Notes under the pieces: generated by a model | Seen by the model: the letters and a program-made list of their open reading frames with translations, nothing else | Told to the model about the DNA's origin: nothing | Databases searched by the model: none | Shown here: one piece after another, positions 8,149 to 16,345 of the stretch | Layout: every line of letters starts with the position of its first letter | Numbering within the stretch: position 1 is the first letter of the stretch | Position numbers and translations under genes: made by a program | Origin: Rhizobium herbae | GTDB taxonomy: Bacteria > Pseudomonadota > Alphaproteobacteria > Rhizobiales > Rhizobiaceae | Assembly (NCBI RefSeq): GCF_017873135.1 | Contig: NZ_JAGGJV010000002.1 | Coordinates: forward strand, 310,001-374,000 | Direction: 5' to 3' | DNA: 64,000 bases

Positions 8149-9404
8149 GCGGACGCGCGCGCATCAACGGCGAACGGCTTTTGAAGCGGCTCGATGATTT
8201 TGCGTCGATCGGCGCGACGGCGGCCGGCGGTGTCAATCGGCAGGCATTGACACCCTGCGACCGCGACGCCCGGGCGCTTCTTGCCCGGCTCGCCATGGAG
8301 CGCGGCTTCGGCGTGTTTCAGGATCCGTTGGCCAATCTCTTCATCCGGCGGGAAGGGCGGGATGGCCACGCGCCGCCTTTTCTGATCGGCAGTCATCTCG
8401 ACAGCCAGCCGACCGGCGGCCGCTTCGACGGCGCTCTTGGCACGCTGGCGGCTTTTGAGGTTCTGGAGGCTCTGGAGGATGCCGGCGCCGAGACGGATGC
8501 GCCGATCGAGGTCGTTGCCTGGACGAACGAGGAAGGCTGCCGTTTTGCTCCAGGTGCGATGGGTTCCATGGCCTTCTCGCTCGGTCGCATGCCGGATGGC
8601 TGGCAAGAGATCAAGGGCACCGACGGAGTCTTGCTGAGTGATGCGCTGAATGCCACGCTGGAAGCCCTGCCGGCGGCCCGCAGCCGGCCGCTCGGGTTTC
8701 CGGTTCTCGGTTATCTCGAACTGCATATCGAGCAGGGCCCGTCGCTGGAGAAGGAGAATCTCGCGATCGGTGTCGTCACCGGCATTCAGGGGACCCGCTG
8801 GCTGGAAATCACCGTGACCGGACAGGCGGCGCATGCGGGCACCACGGAATTTGCCTTTCGCCGCGACCCCATGGTCGCCGTCAGCCGGGCGCTCAACGCG
8901 CTGTATGACACCATCATGCCCGACGATCCGAACGCGCGGTTTACCGTCGGCCGCCTCATGGTGCATCCCGGTTCCGTCAATTCCATTCCGGGCTCGGTCT
9001 TTCTCAGCATCGATATCCGCCACCCGGATTCCGCCCGGCTTGATGAGATCGAGGCACGGGTTCGGACGCTTTTTACCGACGCCGCTCCATCCACAGGCTG
9101 CACGCTCGATATCCGCAAGACCTTCGATATGAGCCCCGCCACCTTCTCCTCTATCTGCATCGATGGCGTGGCAACGGCCGCGCAGCAACTGCGGCTGCCC
9201 TTCAAGCAGATGGTGTCCGGTGCGTTTCACGACGCGCTATACGTGTCCCGCGTGGCGCCGGCCGCGATGATCTTCGTGTCGTGCAGGGACGGATTGAGCC
9301 ACAATGAAGCCGAGCACGTCGAACCCGAACACGCGGTCGCGGGAGCGCGGGTGCTGCTGGAATCCACAAGGGTGAATTTGGCCAATCTGACCGCGCGTCT
9401 CTGA
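8145..9404 (+). CDS. Zn-dependent hydantoinase/carbamoylase-family amidase
   Basis: M20-family amidase of 419 residues resembling N-carbamoyl-L-amino-acid hydrolase and allantoate amidohydrolase. Metal ligands are recognisable: His84 in GSHLDSQPTGG, Asp95 in GRFDGALG, Glu129/130 in TNEEGCRF, and His192 in ELHIEQGP; the dimerisation lid contains ITVTGQAAHAGTT. Start ATG 8145 overlaps the previous stop. It implies that the operon substrate contains an amide, carbamoyl or ureido group. The gene ends only about 8 bp before the broken end of a NYN-domain gene on the other strand. Confidence 0.9.
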   Translation: MSGRARINGERLLKRLDDFASIGATAAGGVNRQALTPCDRDARALLARLAMERGFGVFQDPLANLFIRREGRDGHAPPFLIGSHLDSQPTGGRFDGALGTLAAFEVLEALEDAGAETDAPIEVVAWTNEEGCRFAPGAMGSMAFSLGRMPDGWQEIKGTDGVLLSDALNATLEALPAARSRPLGFPVLGYLELHIEQGPSLEKENLAIGVVTGIQGTRWLEITVTGQAAHAGTTEFAFRRDPMVAVSRALNALYDTIMPDDPNARFTVGRLMVHPGSVNSIPGSVFLSIDIRHPDSARLDEIEARVRTLFTDAAPSTGCTLDIRKTFDMSPATFSSICIDGVATAAQQLRLPFKQMVSGAFHDALYVSRVAPAAMIFVSCRDGLSHNEAEHVEPEHAVAGARVLLESTRVNLANLTARL

Positions 9405-9412
9405 TAGCCCTG

Positions 9413-9664
9413 TATGACGAGGGCGATGTCGGAAGCGTTCTTGCCGGTCGTATAGGCAAATTGCTGCCGGGGGATAATCGCATGTCTGGCGAGGACGTCG
9501 GTCCAAGCCTTTGAACGAGCGCTTGCAAAGTCGCCATAAATCCGTCGGACGTTAGACTCTCCGATCTTGGCGATCTCTTCGAATAGTCCATCTGCGATTT
9601 TAGCAGAAGCATTGTCGGCATCGATAAGCCTGGCTAGGCGGGGAGGCCGGATGTCAGATGGCAT
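9413..9664 (-). pseudogene. Truncated NYN-domain (LabA/DUF88-type) gene, N-terminal fragment
   Basis: The first 84 codons read as a typical NYN nuclease-fold protein: RLARLIDADNAS with catalytic acidic residues, FEEIAKIGESNVRRIYGDF, RQQFAYTTGKNASDIALVI. In intact homologues this is followed by DAMDLLHSG and the SSDSDF motif. Here homology stops abruptly at position 9413, and the frame runs on into the antisense of the carbamoylase gene. The second half, including key acidic residues, is missing. The break marks a recombination or insertion junction at the end of the catabolic operon. Confidence 0.75.
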
Positions 9665-9872
9665 CGTCGGAATCCTCGCGGGGGTCTACAGCCGCGGCTT
9701 GTCGATAATTTTCCGCCGCGACGACTCGCTTGCGAAGGCCGGGACTCGTGAAAGATAGTTCAGGATGATGCTGACCTTGCCGAACGCTATAATGAACAGC
9801 GGATATCGGTAGACTTGATCCTGCTTGAGACACCCCAAGCACAGATGTCCGCGATCAAAGCAGGGAGAGAAC
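9665..9872. other. Scar zone without an intact gene
   Basis: Between the NYN fragment and the endonuclease stub no intact gene is seen. A minus-strand frame ending near 9686 (containing YRYPLFIIAFGKVSIILNYL, one hydrophobic stretch) could be another worn fragment, but it has no recognisable family and no convincing start. Confidence 0.3.
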
Positions 9873-9998
9873 ATGACGAAGGCCTGCATGGTTCGAGCCG
9901 AAAGAAATGGCCGCCTGCATGATGCCTTCAAGGAATCCTCCGTTGTCGCTGCGGCCGGCGCGAGCTCGGCTGCTTTCCGCATGCGCAGCCATCGGTGA
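9873..9998 (+). pseudogene. N-terminal stub of a probable Mrr-type restriction endonuclease
   Basis: A good Shine-Dalgarno AGGGAGAG (9862-9869) precedes ATG 9873. The first 26 codons (MVRAERNGRLHDAFKESS then VVA) match the start of a family of restriction endonucleases that normally continue into an AIGW motif. Here the match is lost after VVA at about 9950, and a stop follows at 9996-9998. The stub is too short to work and is read as the remains of a decayed defence gene. The family match is from memory of the N-terminal motif, so it needs a search. Confidence 0.5.
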
Positions 9999-10132
9999 GC
10001 GATGCGTGTGTTCGATATCGGCTTGTTTTCAAAGTCATGTTTCCGCAAGGCGATTGCAGTGGCCGTTGAGTTTCGAGCGCAACTCCGTGTTCCGACATTC
10101 CTACATGCGGGCGTTGCACTCCGCGCTGGGCC

Positions 10133-11563
10133 ATGCCAGAAAACGGCAGTTATGGAATATGGCTTGAGTCGGAGGTTCCACTGAGTTTAACCCTGACCAA
10201 GGTCGAAGATCTCGCTCCAGATCAAGGCTCTCTCGCGGCGGCGCGCAAGCTTCTGAAACCCTCGGGCTGGCCGACTGTCGCGCAGGACGGGTCAGGCCTC
10301 ATCTGGGGCGAATGCCAGGGGTCCGGCGCCACTCCCTACAGGATCTCTGTCACGGAACTCGACGCGGGCTACAAATGCAGCTGCCCCAGCCGCAAGTTCC
10401 CCTGCAAGCACGCGCTGGCGCTCATGTGGATGCGCGCTGAGGGCAAGGTCGAATTTACGACCGCCGTGGCACCGGGCTGGGTGACAGAATGGTTGTCGCG
10501 CCGCCGCGGACCTTCCACGAGCACCTCCCCGACCAGTGCCGACAAGCCCAGGGCGGCTATTGCAGCGGTCGAGGAATCCGAGGAGGCCGTCGATGCGAAG
10601 ACGGAAGCCCGCGCCATCGCCGTCCGTGAACGCAACCGACTGGAACGCGAGGCATCCATTGCCAACGGCCTCGATGACCTGGATACTTGGCTTGTGGACC
10701 AGATGGAGGCGGGGATTGCGGCCTTCCCGGCCAAGGCATCCGCGGCATGCCGGGTGATGGCGCAACGCCTGTTCGATGCCAAGGCGTCGGGCCTGGCGCT
10801 GAGGGTTGATACCTTGCCGGCGCGGCTCTTTACCTTCGCCGAATCCATACGGCCTATGGTTGCCATCCAGGAACTGGGTGCGCTTCACCTCCTGGCCGAC
10901 GCCTATCGCCGGCAGGAGAACCTGCCCGAGCCCTTGCGCAACGACATTCGGCAGACGATCGGCTGGAATGTCACGCGAGAAGCATTGCTCGCCGATGAAC
11001 AGGCGCCACGCGTTTCTGGCAGCTGGCGGGTCTGGGCGGCGCGCAGCGAAGTCCAGCCGGACAAGCTGCGGCGGATCGAGACATGGCTCCACGGCAGCGA
11101 CCGGCACGCGGTACTCATCGACTATGTCCCGGTTTCGACCGGTGCATCCTCAAGCGGTTACAGCGTCGGCGATACCTTCGATGCTGAACTGGTTTTCTAT
11201 CCGTCGAGCGTGCCACTTCGCGCGCTGATCGTCAGACAGATAACCGGAACCGACGCATCCGATGCGCCGCTTGCGCTCCCGAGCCACGATCTCGCTACGG
11301 CGTATGGGCTTTACGAGGAGGCATTGATCGAAAAACCCTGGCTCGGGGAGTTTCCCCTGATGTTTCGCGGTGCGCGGCTCAGGCGCTCGGGTGAGACTGT
11401 CTACCTCAATGATAGCGGCATCAGCCTTCCGGTGGCGAAATCGCAATCCGCGGCGAGCTGGCCGCTTCTGCAGTTCGAGGCGATCGACGGTGCCAGTCTC
11501 TGGGATGGCAGCGAACTGACGCTCTGCTGGTCGGAAACGGCGCTTGGGCGGTGGACTGCATGA
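10133..11563 (+). CDS. SWIM zinc-finger protein
   Basis: Up to 476 residues. Near the N-terminus (about 80-91) the motif CSCPSRKFPCKH is a SWIM zinc finger (CxCxnCxH), a module for nucleic-acid or protein binding. The rest is a long helical, basic region without a catalytic motif that I recognise. The start is unclear: ATG 10133 has no ribosome binding site, while GGAGG at 10171-10175 is ideally placed for CTG 10181, where family-like sequence (SLTLTKVEDLAP) begins; TTG 10163 is another option. It is the first gene of a tightly packed five-gene operon, overlapping the next gene by ATGA. Confidence 0.88.
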   Translation: MPENGSYGIWLESEVPLSLTLTKVEDLAPDQGSLAAARKLLKPSGWPTVAQDGSGLIWGECQGSGATPYRISVTELDAGYKCSCPSRKFPCKHALALMWMRAEGKVEFTTAVAPGWVTEWLSRRRGPSTSTSPTSADKPRAAIAAVEESEEAVDAKTEARAIAVRERNRLEREASIANGLDDLDTWLVDQMEAGIAAFPAKASAACRVMAQRLFDAKASGLALRVDTLPARLFTFAESIRPMVAIQELGALHLLADAYRRQENLPEPLRNDIRQTIGWNVTREALLADEQAPRVSGSWRVWAARSEVQPDKLRRIETWLHGSDRHAVLIDYVPVSTGASSSGYSVGDTFDAELVFYPSSVPLRALIVRQITGTDASDAPLALPSHDLATAYGLYEEALIEKPWLGEFPLMFRGARLRRSGETVYLNDSGISLPVAKSQSAASWPLLQFEAIDGASLWDGSELTLCWSETALGRWTA

Positions 11564-12972
11564 CTGCTCGCAGCGTGAAGAACGCGATCCTGCCAAAGCT
11601 TCTCACCGGCAGCCGGGATGGTCTGCCGCTCGACGCGATCGGCGCGACCGATCCCCTGCAGGCGCTGGCCCTTGCAGGCCAGTCGCTGCGCTTCGACCGT
11701 CCCGCGCAGCCCTCGCAGTTTCAGATCGATGATCCCATCCTCGAAACTGCCGAGATCATGACGGATAAAGCGCGGAAACTCCTGCTCCGGCTGCTTTCGG
11801 GCAAGAACCAGGCGTCGGCTCAGCTATCCCGCGCAATCGTTCGAAAGCTTGGCGAAAGGAAGCTCCGGTTGCATCCTTTCGACCTGCCGAAGCTCGAATC
11901 TTTCGTGAAGGCGAATGCGGAAAGCCTGGGGGAGGAAGCGCTCGCCTTTTCCGAGCGCGAGACGCCGGTTGCGCAGAAGCAGAGCTATTTTGCACCCGAT
12001 CGCCTGAACGACGAGAACTGGATGCTTGCAACGCCCGCCGTAAAGGCCAGTTATATCGGTGGCCGCAGGTCATCCGATCCTGCTGCAGCGCGTGCTCTGG
12101 TCGAGGCGGTCTGGTCGTCGGAGAATGCAGACAACCGTGTGCGATTGCTCGGCGCCTTGCGGGAACATTTGTCCGAAGCGGATGCGCCGTTTGTGGTGGG
12201 TCTCGAAAGGGATCGTGCTCCGCGCGTTCGCGAACTGGCCCAGAAGCTGCTCTTGCGGCTGCCGGGATTCAAGGGCGACAACCCGGCGCTACGCAGTGCT
12301 CTTGAGCGCATCAAGGTCGGCAAAGCCGGGCTCGTCTTCAAGAAGACGGTACTTACCCTCGAACTGCCGGTAACGGTGAAGGACCAGGGGACGATTGTCT
12401 GGCTCAGCGAAACTTTCAGCTCGGTGGGCTTGCAAGACCTCGCCGATGCTTTGTCGATGTCGGTCGAGGCCATGGTGACCGCTGCCGAGGGACAGAGCGC
12501 TCTTCTGGTTGCCCTGCTCTTCATGGCCACGCAGGACAAGCGGCTGGATGTCGTGAAGACGATCACCGATCGCCATCTCCTCGATAGCTGGGAAGCCCTT
12601 TCCCAGCTCGATTCCGAGATTCTCGCGGATTACAGCTCCGATATGCGCCAGCTCTGGGTCGAATATGTTTTCCGTCCGAACCGCTGGACTGGCGATACGT
12701 CGGCATGGATGATCCATCGCACGGCGCAGTGGCTGGGCGGCGAGGCGACGGTCGGTCTCTTCAACGGCATTCTGAAATCCACACCTTGGCAGTGGCGCCT
12801 CAAGGACCCGGCGCGCATCGACGCGGATGTCGCGGACAGCATGGCCATCCTGTGTCCGGCATCCTTGCGTGCGACGCTGCGATCCGAGCTTGCCGCTCTG
12901 GAGCCTGCCAAGAGCGGCAACGCAACCCTTTTTCTCGATCTTATGAATAGTCTGGAGCCAGTTCATGCCTGA
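11560..12972 (+). CDS. DUF5691 family protein
   Basis: A 470-residue, probably all-helical protein of the DUF5691 type, which I recognise mainly from its setting between SWIM and MoxR genes. Visible features are repeated helical segments such as ARALVEAVWSSENADNRVRLL and SALLVALLFMATQDKRLDVV, resembling HEAT-like repeats; there is no nucleotide-binding or catalytic signature. Start ATG 11560 overlaps the SWIM stop (ATGA), and its end overlaps the MoxR gene by 8 bp. Probably a scaffold or adaptor of the complex; function unknown. Confidence 0.75.
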   Translation: MTARSVKNAILPKLLTGSRDGLPLDAIGATDPLQALALAGQSLRFDRPAQPSQFQIDDPILETAEIMTDKARKLLLRLLSGKNQASAQLSRAIVRKLGERKLRLHPFDLPKLESFVKANAESLGEEALAFSERETPVAQKQSYFAPDRLNDENWMLATPAVKASYIGGRRSSDPAAARALVEAVWSSENADNRVRLLGALREHLSEADAPFVVGLERDRAPRVRELAQKLLLRLPGFKGDNPALRSALERIKVGKAGLVFKKTVLTLELPVTVKDQGTIVWLSETFSSVGLQDLADALSMSVEAMVTAAEGQSALLVALLFMATQDKRLDVVKTITDRHLLDSWEALSQLDSEILADYSSDMRQLWVEYVFRPNRWTGDTSAWMIHRTAQWLGGEATVGLFNGILKSTPWQWRLKDPARIDADVADSMAILCPASLRATLRSELAALEPAKSGNATLFLDLMNSLEPVHA

Positions 12973-14047
12973 AGCACAACTTCGCCGCCCTGCCGAAGAG
13001 ATCTATGCCGGCGAGCTGGCGGCAATGGCCAAGGGTGACGACCGTGAGAGGCCGGCAAATTGGAAACTCTCGCCGCAGGCGGTCGTCACCTACCTTCTCG
13101 GTGGCAACGCATCCGACGGCACGCCGATCTCGGCGAAATATGTTGGCAACCGGAGGCTGATCGAAACGGCGGTTGCGACGCTTGCGACCGACCGCGCGCT
13201 CATGCTGCTTGGCCTGCCGGGCACCGCGAAGTCCTGGGTTTCCGAACATCTCGCCGCGGCAATTTCCGGCTCTTCCCAGCGCTTGATTCAGTGCACGGCC
13301 GGCACCGACGAGAACCAGATCCGCTACGGCTGGAACTATGCCTTGCTGCTTGCCAAGGGGCCGTCTCGGGAAGCACTCGTCAAGACGCCGCTGGTGCGCG
13401 CCATGGAGGAGGGCACGCTGCTTAGACTCGAGGAGCTGACCCGTATGGGATCCGACGTGCAGGACACGCTGATCACTGTGCTTTCGGAAAAGACGCTGCC
13501 GGTGCCGGAACTCGATATCGCAATCGACGCCACGCGCGGTTTCAATATTATCGCAACCGCCAACAACCGCGATAAGGGTGTGAACGAGCTTTCGTCAGCG
13601 CTCAAGCGGCGGTTTAATGTCGTGGTTTTGCCGTCTCCTGCAACGCTTGAGGAGGAAACCCGGATCGTCGTGAAACGGGTCGGCGAGATCGGTGGCAATC
13701 TCAGCCTGCCGCCGATCCAGCCCGCCGAAAAGGAGCTTGCCCGCGTCGTCATGCTGTTCCGGGAAATTCGCGACGGAAAGACACTGAACGGCAAGACCAA
13801 ACTGAAGACCTCGACGGGAACTCTCTCGACCGCAGAAGCAATTTCGGTCGGTGTTTCGGCCTGGGCGGAAGCCGCGCATTTTGGGGACGGTCGGATCGAT
13901 GCGAATGCGATGGCGGCGAATATCGTCGGTGCCGTCGTCAAGGATCCTGTGCAGGATAGCGTTGCCTTGTCCGAATATCTCGAAACGGTCGTCCGGACGC
14001 GCGATGGGTGGGGCGATCTCTACGAGGCCATCCGCGAGGTGATCTGA
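12965..14047 (+). CDS. MoxR-family AAA+ ATPase
   Basis: AAA+ chaperone-like ATPase, 360 residues. Walker A is GLPGTAKSW (83-91). At the Walker B site the sequence is LRLEEL (153-158), with Glu-Glu instead of the usual Asp-Glu. Sensor 1 is in FNIIATANNRDKGVNELSSALKRRF, which also holds the arginine-finger region. MoxR proteins work with VWA-domain partners to remodel or activate target proteins, and a VWA gene lies two genes downstream. It overlaps DUF5691 by 8 bp and is 3 bp from the next gene. Confidence 0.92.
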   Translation: MPEAQLRRPAEEIYAGELAAMAKGDDRERPANWKLSPQAVVTYLLGGNASDGTPISAKYVGNRRLIETAVATLATDRALMLLGLPGTAKSWVSEHLAAAISGSSQRLIQCTAGTDENQIRYGWNYALLLAKGPSREALVKTPLVRAMEEGTLLRLEELTRMGSDVQDTLITVLSEKTLPVPELDIAIDATRGFNIIATANNRDKGVNELSSALKRRFNVVVLPSPATLEEETRIVVKRVGEIGGNLSLPPIQPAEKELARVVMLFREIRDGKTLNGKTKLKTSTGTLSTAEAISVGVSAWAEAAHFGDGRIDANAMAANIVGAVVKDPVQDSVALSEYLETVVRTRDGWGDLYEAIREVI

Positions 14048-14050
14048 ACC

Positions 14051-16345
14051 ATGAAACGGAAGCCGCATCTCTTTGGCATCCGGCACCATGGGCCGGGCTC
14101 GGCGGCGCTGCTCAAAGGTGCGCTCGACGTGCTCGATCCGGCTTGTGTGCTGATCGAGGGATCGCCGGAAGGTGATGCTCTGATCCGGCATGCCGCACTG
14201 CCCGGGATGAAGCCACCGCTTGCCATGTTGTTCTATGCCGCCGACGAGGCGGCGAACGCTGTTTTCGCGCCATTCGCGGAATTTTCTCCGGAATGGGTTG
14301 CCATGCAATGGGCGCTCGCGCATGGCCGTCCAGTGCGCTTCATTGACTGGCCCGCCGCCGTGTCGCTCGCCCTTGGAAAGGCTGCACGCGAAGATGATAT
14401 GCAGCCCAAGAATGCTGAAGACGAGGAAGGCACGCAAACTACTATCCCCGCCCCGTCTCGTCTCGATCCGCTCGACCTGCTTGCGGAAGCTGCAGGATAT
14501 GGCGATGGCGAGACCTTCTGGAACGGGCTGATCGAGCAGGGCGGCGGCGGCCAGTCACCGCTCGAGATCTTTGCCGCCATCGAAGCTGCCATGACGGAAG
14601 CCCGCCAACATCAGGCCGACGCCGGAGGTATGAGCGAAAGCGAACAACTGCGCGAAGAACGACGCGAGGCTTTCATGCGCGGACATATCAGAGATGCGCT
14701 AAAACAGCATGATGGCGAAGTCGCGGTGGTGGTTGGCGCCTGGCATGTCGGCGGACTGCGCGCCGAGACGACGGTTGCCGAGGACCGCAGCATCGTCAAG
14801 GACCTGCCGAAGATCAAGGTGGAGGCGACCTGGGCGCCGTGGAGCGACGGACGGCTAAGCTATGCGTCCGGTTATGGTGCGGGTGTCATTTCTCCGGGCT
14901 GGTATCGGCATCTCTGGAGCCTTTATTCCGGCGCTGGCCAGCAAGGACCGGAAGCCTTCGCCGCCCTGTGGCAGGCGCGCACCGCCGCCCTGTTGCGGCA
15001 GGAAGGATTTTCGGCCTCCACGGCTTCCGCGATCGAAGCCGCGCGCCTTGCGCTCGGGCTTGCGAGCATGAGAGACCTCAGCGTCCCCGGCCTTGCGGAA
15101 ATGCGCGATGCCACGCTTTCCGCCCTCTGCCACGGCGACGCTGCCCAGCTCGCGCTGGTCGAACGCAAGCTCTATATCGGCAACCGGATCGGCGAGATTG
15201 ATGATTCCGTTCCGCAAATGCCGCTGGCGCGGGATTTCGAACTGTGGTGCCGCAGGGCCCGCATAAAACCCGAGGAGGCGGACAGCCAGATCAAGCTCGA
15301 TCTCCGCAGCGACGCGGGCCTGTTGAAATCGACCTTTCTCCATCGGCTCAACCTGATTGACATCCATTGGGGCCGCCTGATCGATGCGGAGGCGGCGCGC
15401 GGGACCTATCGCGAGATCTGGAATCTCTCCTGGTCTCCGGAGATGTCCGTCGGCCTTGCCGAAGCGCTTGTCTGGGGTTTGACGATCGAGCAGGCCGCAG
15501 CCGTGGCGACGATCGAGCGCGGCCGCAATGCGAACGGCATCGCGCAGCTTTCGCAACTCGTGCATGGCGCGCTTGTTGCCGATCTTCCCGAGGCCGCAAG
15601 CACCTGCATCGATTTTCTGCAGGCCGCCGCGGTGCAGACCAATGACATCACCGATCTGATGAAAGCGGTGGTGCCGCTTGTGCGCATTGTCCGCTACGGC
15701 ACCGCCCGTAAATTGCCGGAGCCCGAGCTTCGCGCGCTGATCGTTGCGCTCAGTTCTGAAATCAATGCCGGTGTCCGGATCGGCTCCCGTCAGCTGGACG
15801 ACGATGCGACCGCGGCGCGCGTGATCGCGATGCGGGCCTATGACGAGGCACTCGGTGTTCTAAGGGATGCCGCGCTGCTCGACGAATGGCGGCGCCAACT
15901 CGCGCTCATGGTCGATGACGCGCATGTCGTCGCGCCGGTCGTGGGGCTCAGCCTTCGACGGCTTCATGATCTCGGCCTTTGGAGCGAGCAGCAGGTATCG
16001 GCCGCCTTTTCGCGGCAGATCGTCGGGGAAACGCCTGCCCGAGCCGGCGGCTTCGTTGAAGCGTTCATCGCCGGGTCTGCCGAGGTCCTCATCCAGGACG
16101 AGACGCTGCTTTTCCTGATCGACGAATGGCTTTGCGGATTGGACGAAGAGGTCTTCGTCGAAAGCCTGCCGCTGTTTCGGCGTGCCCTTGCCGGCTTCGA
16201 TTCGATCGGTCGCAAGCGGGTCATGGAACGCATCGCGGGCGGGCGAAGACAGGCATCGGCCGCCCGTATCGATGAGACGGAGGACAATCCTGCCTTCGAA
16301 CGCGCGCTGCCCTTGCTGCGGCAAATCCTGGGAATGGACGCATGA
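14051..16345 (+). CDS. DUF5682 family protein
   Basis: A large 764-residue protein of the DUF5682 type. The N-terminal FGIRHHGPGSAALLKGAL and VLIEGSPEGD, plus VVGAWHVGGL at about 230, are characteristic and resemble the TraB/ChaN-like haem/erythromycin-esterase-related fold, with His/Glu residues that could form an active site (inference). The rest is helical. It is always found, to my knowledge, with MoxR and VWA partners. It overlaps the VWA gene by ATGA, which argues for equal expression. Function unknown. Confidence 0.78.
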   Translation: MKRKPHLFGIRHHGPGSAALLKGALDVLDPACVLIEGSPEGDALIRHAALPGMKPPLAMLFYAADEAANAVFAPFAEFSPEWVAMQWALAHGRPVRFIDWPAAVSLALGKAAREDDMQPKNAEDEEGTQTTIPAPSRLDPLDLLAEAAGYGDGETFWNGLIEQGGGGQSPLEIFAAIEAAMTEARQHQADAGGMSESEQLREERREAFMRGHIRDALKQHDGEVAVVVGAWHVGGLRAETTVAEDRSIVKDLPKIKVEATWAPWSDGRLSYASGYGAGVISPGWYRHLWSLYSGAGQQGPEAFAALWQARTAALLRQEGFSASTASAIEAARLALGLASMRDLSVPGLAEMRDATLSALCHGDAAQLALVERKLYIGNRIGEIDDSVPQMPLARDFELWCRRARIKPEEADSQIKLDLRSDAGLLKSTFLHRLNLIDIHWGRLIDAEAARGTYREIWNLSWSPEMSVGLAEALVWGLTIEQAAAVATIERGRNANGIAQLSQLVHGALVADLPEAASTCIDFLQAAAVQTNDITDLMKAVVPLVRIVRYGTARKLPEPELRALIVALSSEINAGVRIGSRQLDDDATAARVIAMRAYDEALGVLRDAALLDEWRRQLALMVDDAHVVAPVVGLSLRRLHDLGLWSEQQVSAAFSRQIVGETPARAGGFVEAFIAGSAEVLIQDETLLFLIDEWLCGLDEEVFVESLPLFRRALAGFDSIGRKRVMERIAGGRRQASAARIDETEDNPAFERALPLLRQILGMDA

